Source of the DNA: Maricaulis sp.
GTDB lineage: Bacteria; Pseudomonadota; Alphaproteobacteria; Caulobacterales; Maricaulaceae
Length of the DNA stretch: 35,777 nucleotides
Assembly: GCA_029251785.1 (NCBI GenBank)
Contig: JAQXCQ010000088.1
Span: forward strand, 1 to 35,777
Reading direction: 5' to 3'
The notes beneath the pieces are model-generated. The model searched no databases. It saw only the letters and a program-made list of their open reading frames with translations, and had not been told where the DNA came from. Below, piece after piece: positions 16,647-25,823 of this stretch. The position numbers and the translations under genes were made by a program. Numbering within the stretch: position 1 is the first letter of the stretch; every line of letters begins with the position of its first letter.

Positions 16647-19114
16647 TCACGCGGCGCTGCGCGGATTCCTCGCGCGACTGTGTCGCGTGACAGCGCCGTC
16701 ATCAATCTTCTCATCTTGCTGGAAGGTTCGAGCGATTTCCTTGCGCAAGCCAGCCGAGGATTCATGGAAATCGGAAATTTCACCACAGGTAATCGGTCGC
16801 GAAACTAAATAGCCCTGCAACAGAATATCCGGCTGATCATAGAGCACGGATAATTCGTCGAAACATTCGACGCCCTCGATCACGACCCCCATACCGAGAT
16901 CCTGCGCCAGTCCAATTGTTGCGCGAACAATGATCTGGGCCTCGGAATCGTTTTGGATGCCGGTCATGAAAGCGCGATCAATTTTGATCTTGTCGAAGGG
17001 AAAGGCGCGCAAATAATTCAGGGACGCATACCCGGTGCCGAAGTCATCGATGGCAATGCTAACACCCAGTGATTTGAGATGACGCAGCAATTTGAGAGCA
17101 CGCGCCTCGTCATCGATGAGAACACCCTCTGTAATCTCGATGACCAATCTCGCTGGATCCAGCCCCGTACATTTGAGCGCTTGCTCGACCGTATTTACAA
17201 CATTTCCCTGCTTGAATTGAGCCGGGCTAACATTGACCGATACCCTTGTTCGTCGGGCCAGGCCATGGCATCGCGACAGGCTCGTTCCAACACCCATTGG
17301 CCAATCTTGAGAATTAACCCGTTTTCCTCGGCGATGGGCACAAATTCTGCCGGCGGCACAAATCCGCGTTGCGGATCATTCCATCGTACCAACGCTTCAA
17401 ATCCGACAACCTCACCTGATCGAACAGCCGCCTGTGGTTGGTAGTGTAATTCCAGCAGGTCGTTTTCGACGGCGTTCACCAAATCGTTCTCGATCAAGCG
17501 ACGCTCCTGGGTCAATGCTCCCAATTCTGGGTCAAATTCGCAAACGCAGTTTCGGCCCATTTTCTTGGCGCGATAAAGAGCGAGATCGGCCTAGTTCATC
17601 AGACGATCCGGAGCTTCACCGTCCAGTGGAAACATGGTGAGACCTCCGGATGCGCTAACATTTATGTGCACATTTCCGATGTCGAGTGGGACGCCGATTG
17701 TATCTACAACATGCTGCGCTGCGCTCACAGCAGCCACGCGGTCGGTTACGTTTGGCAAAATAACCGCAAACTCATCACCGCTCAGGCGCGAGGCGAAAGC
17801 GTTTTCGGGCAGAGCCACGAGAAATCTCTTTGCGACGGCGATCAGCAAAGCGTCGCCGGTGGCATGGCCATGCACGTCGTTCACGTCCTTGAAACGATCC
17901 AGATCGAACACCATCACAGCCACTTCAGTCCCATCATCCCAGGCGATTTTTAAAGCGGCCTCGAGCTGCTCGCAGAAATGCGATCGATTGGGCAGACCGG
18001 TAAGTCCGTCATGATGGGCCATGTGCATGATTTTCGCCTTGGCTTTTTCCTCACTCGAGACATCACGCAGGGCGATTATCCGGGCGGCCTCACCATCGAA
18101 ATCAATCTGCCGCGCCAGCACTTGCACGATCATTTCCGTACCATCGCTGCAGCGCAGACCCGCCGTTCGAGGCAAAATATCATTGGCTTCTGCCATGATA
18201 TTCACGGACTGGGCATCAACGGCAATCTCACTCAGCGGACGGCCTGAAAGGTCTTCCTGCTTCAGCCCCAACATCTCCATAACCCGGATATTGGCGTCGC
18301 GTATCTGCCCGTCTCGCACGATTATCAAACCCTCGAACGTGGCATCAGCCAAGGCGCGGATCCGCTTATTTTCCGCCTGTCTTCGCCCGCCGAGATGAAA
18401 ATCAAACAGCGCGAAAATCAAACCAAAACCCACCAAGGACATCACAACAATCGTCACCGTGAGGGCCATGACCTTGGCATTGCCAGCGCCGAATACCAGT
18501 CGCGCAGGCATTTCTGGAATCAGCGTCATCCCGGCCATTGCGGTAAAATACATGCTCGCAAACCCGACAACCAACAATGACGCCGCAAACAAATTTGCGC
18601 TCATTCTTTGATTGCTGATCGCGATCCGTGCGCTCACAGCGCCAAAGAGCATGGCAATCAATGTGGCGGCCAAGATCGACATGCGGTCAAAAGAGACGGC
18701 AGCACCGGCATCCATCGACACGATGCCGACGAAATGCATGCTCGCCATGCCCGCTCCGACAACACCACCGCCGATCAGACCGGAATATTTCAGCTTGGAC
18801 TGCGAGGCCACCCACCAACCACAAATGGAAGCAACGATCATGACCGCGAGGGACAGGCCGGTCATTATCCGTTCGTAGCGGATTGGAATTGGGGCATCAT
18901 ACGCCAACAAGCAGACAAAGTGAGTGCCTCAAATTCCCAGCCCTGTCAGGATGGAGGCGCTCAAAAGCCATTTCAATCGCCGATGATCTCGCGCGACCAA
19001 GGCACGACACATCGTTGTTACAGCAGCCATAGCCGTCAGCGTGCAAAGCAATATAGCTATGCCAACCAGCGACAGATCGTGCTCAACGGTCAAACTGTAT
19101 AAAACGCGGGACAA
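16647..19114 (-). pseudogene. Broken MHYT-PAS-GGDEF-EAL cyclic-di-GMP signalling gene
   Basis: Read on the minus strand from a TTG at 19114 (GAGG upstream), the fragments join into one protein of about 820 aa. They are: an MHYT sensor with hydrophobic helices, a PAS domain (ALADATFEGLIIVRDG), a GGDEF domain (HHDGLTGLPNRSHF, active-site SGDEF) and an EAL domain (GFEALVRW, VNVSPAQF, IDDFGTGYASL). Three lesions break it. A TGA at 18929-18931 stands where the MHYT motif usually has Trp. A TAG at 17591-17593 lies in LMN*ADLALYRAKK, where Gln is usual. A one-base deletion near 17240-17262 shifts the frame between AMAWPDE and RVSVNVSP. An intact copy would have been a membrane-bound diguanylate cyclase/phosphodiesterase. 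The domains remain well preserved, so the loss looks recent. Confidence 0.9.
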
Positions 19115-19196
19115 TAAATGGCCTCGACAACTGAACTTATAGTATTACTTACGCACAAAAAGACGCATTTTGACTTAACGACACGCGAAATCGGTG

Positions 19197-19820
19197 ATGA
19201 AACTTATTGCTGGCATTGACGAGGCCGGGCGTGGCCCGCTCGCTGGACCTGTGGTCGCTGCGGCAGTCGTTCTCGATCCGAGCAAACCGATTAGCGGCCT
19301 GGGTGATTCCAAGAAACTGACAGAATCGCGCCGCGCAATCCTGTCGCTGGAAATTTGGGACAAGGCGATGGTGGGTGTTGGTATCGCCGAGCCTGAAGAA
19401 ATAGATCGCCTGAATATACTGCAAGCCACCATGGTCGCGATGCGGAGAGCGTTGATCAATTTGCCGGTTGTCGCCGATTACGCGTTGATTGATGGAAACC
19501 GTATTCCCGACCACCTTCCTTGCCCTGCGGAATACATCATCAAAGGCGATGCCAAGGAGGCGAATATCGGTGCCGCATCCATCATTGCGAAGACTCTGCG
19601 AGATCAATTGATGGTCAAGGCGTCAGAACGCTTTCCCGGCTACGGATTTGAGCGACATAAAGGTTATCCCAGTCAGACGCATCGCGACTTTCTCGAACAG
19701 GCGGGCCCGTGTCCGATCCACCGACTTAGTTATGCTCCGGTTGAACGAGCGCGACTGCAAAAGCTTCATCGCGAGCGCCAATTTCCACGGGTCGATGTGG
19801 GAAAACTCGTGCGGCCTTAA
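19197..19820 (+). CDS. rnhB: Ribonuclease HII
   Basis: A 207-aa RNase HII that cuts RNA in RNA-DNA hybrids and single ribonucleotides in DNA. The signature is MKLIAGIDEAGRGPLAGPVV, with catalytic Asp8 and Glu9. Further acidic residues lie in ADYALIDGN, and ASIIAKTLRD is also conserved. GTG and ATG are adjacent (19194 and 19197); the ATG gives the normal MKLIAGIDE start. It is followed closely by ccrM, and its stop codon overlaps a CtrA-like box. Confidence 0.96.
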   Translation: MKLIAGIDEAGRGPLAGPVVAAAVVLDPSKPISGLGDSKKLTESRRAILSLEIWDKAMVGVGIAEPEEIDRLNILQATMVAMRRALINLPVVADYALIDGNRIPDHLPCPAEYIIKGDAKEANIGAASIIAKTLRDQLMVKASERFPGYGFERHKGYPSQTHRDFLEQAGPCPIHRLSYAPVERARLQKLHRERQFPRVDVGKLVRP

Positions 19821-19831
19821 CCGCCCGTTAG
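19817..19831. promoter_or_regulatory. CtrA-box-like site upstream of ccrM
   Basis: TTAA (19817-19820), seven bases, then TTAG (19828-19831) differs by one base from the TTAA-N7-TTAA CtrA consensus. It lies 54 bases before the ccrM start and overlaps the rnhB stop. In Caulobacter ccrM is transcribed under CtrA late in the cell cycle, which makes the position meaningful. One mismatch in such a short motif also allows chance. Confidence 0.42.
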
Positions 19832-19878
19832 CCCTAAACACAGAAATACTTCATTCAACAGTGTTGGGTGTGGAGTAG

Positions 19879-20964
<1,086 letters not shown>

Positions 20965-21000
20965 AACAACACAATAAATTGAGCTGAAATAGAGCCCGCT

Positions 21001-21075
21001 CATGATCGGCTGGCACATGATCGGCCAGTACATGATAGGCCAGTACATGATAGGCCCGTACACGATTCGACTGGG
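21001..21075. repeat. 15-bp tandem repeat, four copies plus one degenerate
   Basis: Units of 15 bases start at 21001, 21016, 21031 and 21046, each of the form CATGAT(C/A)GGC(C/T)(A/G/C)G(T/C)A. A fifth diverged unit (CACGATTCG...) covers 21061-21075. Copies two to four differ by only one or two bases. The array lies in the 180-base spacer after ccrM. There are no spacers, so it is not a CRISPR. It is a minisatellite that may vary in copy number between strains. Confidence 0.85.
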
Positions 21076-21144
21076 CCAACGCCCGGTCCTTTTGTCGGTC
21101 ATGCGATCTAGCGGATAATCACGGGCGACACGCATGTTTGTGGG

Positions 21145-22305
21145 ATGGTCATGGATCTCTGGCTCAACAAGACTGTGCAACACGGTTCGCGCCTTCCCGC
21201 CCGTCTTGCCTGCCGGGTTGGTGACGCCGCGGCCACGGAACCGCTGAGGCTGCTGCGTCTTTGCCCCGCCTTTCGGACGACCCCTCTGATATCGCTGCCG
21301 GAACACGCTGAAGCGCTCAACGTCGCTTCGGTTCACTGGAAAGATGAAAGCCAGCGACTGGGCCTGAAGAGTTTTAAAGCCCTCGGCGGCGCCTATGCGG
21401 TCTTCGCCCTAATGGAGCAGCGGCTTGTTGATCGCCTGGGTCGGTCACCAAACAGCGATGACTGGACTGGGCCAGTTCTGCCAGAACTCGCGGCCGATTT
21501 AACCCTCGCCGCTGCCACAGCTGGCAATCACGGCCTCGCCGTTCTTGCCGGCGCTCGCATCATCGGAGCGCGATGCGTTATCTTTGTGCACGATAAGGTG
21601 CCGGAAGAACGTCGCGCTCGCTTGATCGCTGCTGGTGCCGAACTTCGCGTATGTACGGGCGATTACGAAGATAGCCTAGAGGTCGCGAAGACGACGGCCG
21701 CTGCGCATGAAATGGTCTTGATTCCGGACACGGCCGACGACGTTGATGACGCCGTCAGCGGGCGGGTCGTGCAGGGCTATAGCGTCTTATCGCGTGAGAT
21801 TATTGATCAATTGGCCGCCGCCGGCAACAAACCTCCGACGCATGTTTTTGTTCAGGCCGGAGTTGGAGGATTGGCCGCGTCCACAGCTGGCGTGCTGACC
21901 GATTATTACGGGGCTGAACGACCGACGATCATCGTGGTTGAGCCCGACCGAGCCAGAGCGATCATTACAAGTCTGCGCGCCGGTCATTGCATGCGAACAC
22001 CCGAGAGCCGATCGACCAGGATGGATATGTTGGCCTGCTACGCGCCCTCAGCCCTGGCTTATGATGTGTTGCGGCGTCTCGCTGACGGATCTATGACAAT
22101 TAGCGATGCACAGGCGGAAGAGGCGGTCCGGTCTTTGGGGGTAGCGCGCGGCACTCAGCCAATCTTGACGACGACACCGTCCGGAGCCGCCGGATTGGCA
22201 GGTTTGACCGCGCTCCGCTCTGATCCAGAGGCCTGCAGCGCGCTCAATCTCGATTCTCGCAGTCGCATAATCCTTATTGGCTCCGAGTCCGGTCAATCAG
22301 ACTGA
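21145..22305 (+). CDS. PLP-dependent enzyme, diaminopropionate ammonia-lyase-like
   Basis: A 386-aa fold-type II pyridoxal phosphate enzyme. The Schiff-base lysine is Lys78 in WKDESQRLGLKSFKALGGAYA. The substrate loop ATAGNHGLAVL and the glycine-rich phosphate loop QAGVGGLAAS follow. This pattern and the length best fit diaminopropionate ammonia-lyase (DpaL/YgeX), but threonine dehydratase and threonine synthase relatives share most of it, so the substrate is tentative. The start is uncertain: ATG at 21145 and 21151 are both possible, with only GTGGG nearby. It stands alone between ccrM and mutY. Confidence 0.78.
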   Translation: MVMDLWLNKTVQHGSRLPARLACRVGDAAATEPLRLLRLCPAFRTTPLISLPEHAEALNVASVHWKDESQRLGLKSFKALGGAYAVFALMEQRLVDRLGRSPNSDDWTGPVLPELAADLTLAAATAGNHGLAVLAGARIIGARCVIFVHDKVPEERRARLIAAGAELRVCTGDYEDSLEVAKTTAAAHEMVLIPDTADDVDDAVSGRVVQGYSVLSREIIDQLAAAGNKPPTHVFVQAGVGGLAASTAGVLTDYYGAERPTIIVVEPDRARAIITSLRAGHCMRTPESRSTRMDMLACYAPSALAYDVLRRLADGSMTISDAQAEEAVRSLGVARGTQPILTTTPSGAAGLAGLTALRSDPEACSALNLDSRSRIILIGSESGQSD

Positions 22306-22537
22306 CCCTAAAGGACCTTCAAGCCGACGAGAGCGAATTGTCGTGCTCGGTGCAGCGCCGGGCGGAGACACGCCCGGGCGCGGCTTCATCGAAATTGCAA
22401 GCGACGATCAGGAGCAAACGCGCGGCGGGACGGACATGATCCGCCAATTCCCGGGCAATTCCCGGGCAATTCACCAAATCAGACCGCTTCCGGGCCGGGA
22501 CAATACTTTGCAACACTCTCTTTCATCAGGGAGGTGA
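22306..22537. other. Intergenic spacer with short direct repeats
   Basis: This 232-base gap separates the convergent PLP-enzyme and mutY genes. It contains two and a half copies of the 11-base unit CAATTCCCGGG (22445-22472). Short open frames cross it on both strands but none has a convincing ribosome site. I see no tRNA, terminator with a T-run or other recognisable element. Confidence 0.5.
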
Positions 22538-23590
22538 TCAGCTTCGCAAAGCGATTACCTTGCGCATGACGCTGGGCAGTGCCTCTCCTCCCAGAGCGTC
22601 GAGGCTGGACCAGACACCCTCTTCGGGCTCCCACCCCGGCAAGGCTTCGGCTTCGCGCACATCCAGACGCAGTTCAAAATGCGTGAAGACATGCCGGACC
22701 TCTCCGCGAGGTCTCCAATCGCCGTCAAACGGGGCCGAGCCATTGGTTTCGGCATCTGCCCAGCCATTGGATGGCACCTCCATCATGCCGCCCAGCAATC
22801 CCTTATCGGCGCGGCGTCTCAGCCAGATCGCATCCGCCCGCCGGACGAGCCAGGCGGTGCCCGTACGAACGGGTTTTGGCGCCTTCTTTGCCTTGAGGGG
22901 GTAGCGCTCCATATCTCCCCGGGCGAAGGCCTTGCAGGTCAATGACCACGGGCATTTTGTGCATTTTGGCGACTTGGGTGAGCAAACCGTTGCGCCGAGA
23001 TCCATAATCGCCTGCGCGTAATCGCATGAATTCGCCGGATCAGCGATTTTCGCGGCGAGCCGTTTAATCTCCGGCTTGGCCTTGGGCATCTCCGTTTGAA
23101 CCCGCCACATTCTGGTGATGACGCGTTCGACATTGCCATCCACCACGCTGGCGGGCTGATTAAAGGCCGCGGCAAGGATCGCATTTGCGGTGTAATCACC
23201 GATGCCCGGCAAAGCCAGCAATTGGTCCAACGTATCGGGAAATACCCCTCCGCATTCATGGGCGATGACACGGGCGCAGGCATGTAAATTTCGGGCTCTC
23301 GCATAATAACCCAGACCGGCCCATTCGCGCATTACATCGTCTCTTTCGGCCTCGGCCAACGCCTTGACCGTCGGCCACAGCGCTAAAAAGCGATGCCAAT
23401 AGGGTGTTGCATGCGGCACCGTTGTTTGCTGCAACATGATTTCCGATAACCAGATCGCGTAGGGATCGGGCGGCATCAATCCGGGCCGACGTTCGCGTGG
23501 ATGCCTTCGCCAGGGCAAACTGCGACCCGTTGCATCGTACCAATCAAGAAGATCCTGTCTCAGGGTAAAAATATCGGTGCTGGTGGTCAT
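22538..23590 (-). CDS. mutY: A/G-specific adenine glycosylase
   Basis: A 350-aa base excision repair enzyme that removes adenine mispaired with 8-oxoguanine. The catalytic Glu is in WLSEIMLQQTTV, the helix-hairpin-helix is LLALPGIGDYTANAI, the catalytic Asp is in VVDGNVERVITR, and the 4Fe-4S cluster ligands follow the C-x6-C-x2-C-x5-C pattern (VCSPKSPKCTKCPWSLTC). The C-terminal NUDIX-like domain that senses 8-oxoG includes VFTHFELRLDV. The open frame extends to 23731, but MTTSTDIFTLRQDLLDWYD at 23590 is the natural start, although its ribosome site is weak. Divergent from the DUF721 gene by 47 bases. Confidence 0.95.
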   Translation of the reverse strand: MTTSTDIFTLRQDLLDWYDATGRSLPWRRHPRERRPGLMPPDPYAIWLSEIMLQQTTVPHATPYWHRFLALWPTVKALAEAERDDVMREWAGLGYYARARNLHACARVIAHECGGVFPDTLDQLLALPGIGDYTANAILAAAFNQPASVVDGNVERVITRMWRVQTEMPKAKPEIKRLAAKIADPANSCDYAQAIMDLGATVCSPKSPKCTKCPWSLTCKAFARGDMERYPLKAKKAPKPVRTGTAWLVRRADAIWLRRRADKGLLGGMMEVPSNGWADAETNGSAPFDGDWRPRGEVRHVFTHFELRLDVREAEALPGWEPEEGVWSSLDALGGEALPSVMRKVIALRS

Positions 23591-23637
23591 GTATTGATCT
23601 GCTTGCGATGGATGTAAATTGGCGCGAGAATGCCAGC

Positions 23638-24195
23638 ATGAAGCGCAAACCGCCATCGTCAATGCTGGAATCTGAAGCCAGCCGATATTTGCAAAGGCGG
23701 CGAGGACGTCCGTCCTATCGAACGGCCCCACCCGCCGGACGTGCTGCGAGCAAGATACTGCGCCCGTTGGCCAAACGATTTGGCCTTGGCGTAGAGCAGT
23801 TTCGCCAGAATTGGGCAGAGATTGTTGGTGCTCGATTGGCCAATTGGAGCGAGCCGCAAAGTGTGCAGCGGGCCGGTGGTGCGCAAATTCTTGTGATCAA
23901 GGCTCGCGGCCCGGCTGCCGCCATCATTCAGGCGGAAGCAAAACGCATCGTTGAACGCTTGCGACACTTTGCGGGCAACCAAGCACCAACACGCATCCGC
24001 GTCATTCAAGGCATGATGCGCCAGCCAAACAAACAGCCCGAAAATATTACGCCATCGCCATCAAGTTCACATGTGAGCGAGGGGGTGGAGCAAACCGCCG
24101 AGGCTCGTCTATTATCCGCGTTGAAACGTTTTGACAGACATGTGCAGAATCGGACTGTAAAAGACCGGCCTGCGAAAGACAGTAACGATAATTGA
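23638..24195 (+). CDS. DUF721 (DciA-like) protein
   Basis: A 185-aa protein. Residues about 30-130 match the DUF721 pattern: LAKRFGLGVEQFRQNWAEIVGARLANWSEPQSV followed by LVIKARGPAAAIIQAEAKRIVERL. DciA, the ancestral loader of the replicative helicase DnaB, contains this domain, so a replication role is possible. The C-terminal 50 residues are polar and probably disordered. The ATG at 23638 (MKRKPPSS) is preferred to 23608 on N-terminal composition; neither has a strong ribosome site. In alphaproteobacteria such genes commonly lie between mutY and a DsbA-type gene, as here. Confidence 0.8.
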   Translation: MKRKPPSSMLESEASRYLQRRRGRPSYRTAPPAGRAASKILRPLAKRFGLGVEQFRQNWAEIVGARLANWSEPQSVQRAGGAQILVIKARGPAAAIIQAEAKRIVERLRHFAGNQAPTRIRVIQGMMRQPNKQPENITPSPSSSHVSEGVEQTAEARLLSALKRFDRHVQNRTVKDRPAKDSNDN

Positions 24196-24214
24196 AATAC
24201 CAGGGGAGCTCATT

Positions 24215-24979
24215 ATGAGCCTGACACGATCGACATCTTCGACCTTCACACGCCGCGTATTCTCTGCACTCACGATGGGCAGCGCGCTGTTCCTAGCCGC
24301 TTGTGGCGGCAGTGATGCGCCTGACACGTCGATCCAGACGAGCTTTGAGCGCGCAGCTGATCGCGGAATTGGGAGTGCAGATGCTGCGGTGACGATGATC
24401 GAATATGCGTCGGTCGCCTGTCCGCATTGTCGCTCTTTCCATGAGGAAGTTTGGCCGATGTTGGAGAGCGAATATATTGATTCCGGTCAGGTTCGGTTTG
24501 TCTTTCGGGAAATGATCACGGGGCAATCTGCCTACGCAATTGCCGGATTCCAGCTCGCCCATTGCGTGCCAGAAGAGCGCTATTTTGACATGGTCGATCT
24601 ATTGTTCCAGCAGCAGTCCGTGATTTTCCAGGCCGGACGCACGGGCAGCGCTCGCGAGCAATATCGCAATATCGCGCGTCAGATGGGGTTGAGCAGCGAT
24701 GAATTCGACGCCTGCCTCAGCAATGAAGACATTCAGCAAGAAGTGCTGGATTCGCATAATCAGGCTCTCGATGACGGCATAAACTCTACGCCGGTCTTCA
24801 TCTTCAACGGTGCACGGCTTGAATCTCGTCGGGCCCAGAATGCCACCGATCACACTTATTTCCTCGGCGGCCGCCAAATCCTGATTGATGGAGAGCCCGT
24901 GCCGGCGATTGTAGGCGAACCAACCTTCCGCCGGATTCTTGATCATCTGCTCAGCGAAGCGGATTCTGCTGCCGAATAA
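24215..24979 (+). CDS. DsbA-family thiol oxidoreductase, predicted lipoprotein
   Basis: A 254-aa exported thioredoxin-fold protein. The signal ends in the lipobox LAAC (Cys30), so the mature protein should be lipid-anchored. The redox motif is Cys69-Pro-His-Cys72 (YASVACPHCRSFHEEVWP) and the cis-proline loop is NSTPVFIF. It belongs to the DsbA/thioredoxin_4-like group and probably oxidises or shuffles disulfides in the periplasm. GGGGAG lies about 8 bases before the ATG. A second, soluble homologue follows 11 bases later, so the pair is a tandem duplication in one operon. Confidence 0.9.
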   Translation: MSLTRSTSSTFTRRVFSALTMGSALFLAACGGSDAPDTSIQTSFERAADRGIGSADAAVTMIEYASVACPHCRSFHEEVWPMLESEYIDSGQVRFVFREMITGQSAYAIAGFQLAHCVPEERYFDMVDLLFQQQSVIFQAGRTGSAREQYRNIARQMGLSSDEFDACLSNEDIQQEVLDSHNQALDDGINSTPVFIFNGARLESRRAQNATDHTYFLGGRQILIDGEPVPAIVGEPTFRRILDHLLSEADSAAE

Positions 24980-24990
24980 GGACTAGTGCC

Positions 24991-25725
24991 ATGTTGCGTC
25001 CCTTGCTGATAACCGTTGCTGCTTTGATATTCGCGGGTCCTGTCTCGATGGCGGCGGCCCAGATGTCGACGCCAAATTCGAACCAAATGTCTAGCAACGC
25101 GCCGATAGAGGCGCAGTTTGAACGTCCGGACGACCATGTCATTGGGGCGATTGACGCGCCTTTACTCATGGTGGAATACGGCTCCTATGCCTGCGGTCAT
25201 TGCGCCCGCTTCGAGAGCGAAGTCTGGCCGATGATCAAAACGGAGTTCATCGATACCGGCGCAGTCCGGTTCATTTTCCGTCCAATGCTGACTCCTCCCG
25301 CTCAGATCGCCGGAGCGGGTATTATCGCGTCGGAATGTGCCGCTGAAGATCAATACTTCACCGTTAGTGAAGCTCTATTCGCAGGTCAGAGGCGGATCTT
25401 GTCGACGATGCAGGCGCAGGGAGATGTTCTGGCTGTCTATAATGATATTGTCGCGCCCGCAGGCCTCACGCCCGAGGCGTTATTAGTCTGCCTGCAAGAC
25501 CCCGCGATGAACCAGCAGGCCGGTGAGAGAGCGCAACAGGCCATCGATGACGGTGTCAGCGGCACGCCCAGCTTTATTATCCGTGGCAAGATACTGACGC
25601 TCAATCGCGACGGATACTTTCACTGGGGCGAGGATGTACTGCTGATTGATGGCGAACCCATGCCTCAAAGTTTGGACCAAGACTCTTTCCGCCGAATCAT
25701 CGAACACTTCCAGGCCATGCCCTGA
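24991..25725 (+). CDS. DsbA-family thiol oxidoreductase, predicted periplasmic
   Basis: A 244-aa paralogue of the preceding protein. The signal peptide (about residues 1-23, ending MAAAQ) lacks a lipobox cysteine, so it should be released into the periplasm. The redox motif is Cys68-Gly-His-Cys71 (YGSYACGHCARFESEVWP) and the cis-proline is in SGTPSFII. The dipeptide between the cysteines differs from the upstream copy (Gly-His against Pro-His). In Dsb proteins this dipeptide tunes redox potential, so the two may differ in oxidising strength. AAGGA is 9 bases upstream of the ATG. The smc gene follows about 100 bases later. Confidence 0.9.
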   Translation: MLRPLLITVAALIFAGPVSMAAAQMSTPNSNQMSSNAPIEAQFERPDDHVIGAIDAPLLMVEYGSYACGHCARFESEVWPMIKTEFIDTGAVRFIFRPMLTPPAQIAGAGIIASECAAEDQYFTVSEALFAGQRRILSTMQAQGDVLAVYNDIVAPAGLTPEALLVCLQDPAMNQQAGERAQQAIDDGVSGTPSFIIRGKILTLNRDGYFHWGEDVLLIDGEPMPQSLDQDSFRRIIEHFQAMP

Positions 25726-25823
25726 TTAGAGACTCTGTCGCTCGTTTGGGCAGATTGAAAGGGAGTCTGGAAAGCGCCGCAATCGACCTTTAAGGTGTTG
25801 CTATGCGGTGCAATGGAGGTTCG

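Noticed and set aside
16646-16691. Inverted repeat GTCACGCG/CGCGTGAC at the end of the broken c-di-GMP gene
   Set aside because: The arms are 8 bp with a 30-base gap inside a very GC-rich stretch. A chance match is likely and no T-run follows.
17591-18931. Recoding of TGA and TAG (selenocysteine, pyrrolysine or readthrough) in the GGDEF/EAL gene
   Set aside because: Two different stop codons plus a frameshift in one gene, at positions normally Trp and Gln, are far better explained by decay. No SECIS-like hairpin was seen.
21001-21075. CRISPR array
   Set aside because: The units are contiguous with no unique spacers, are only 15 bases long, and no cas genes are present.
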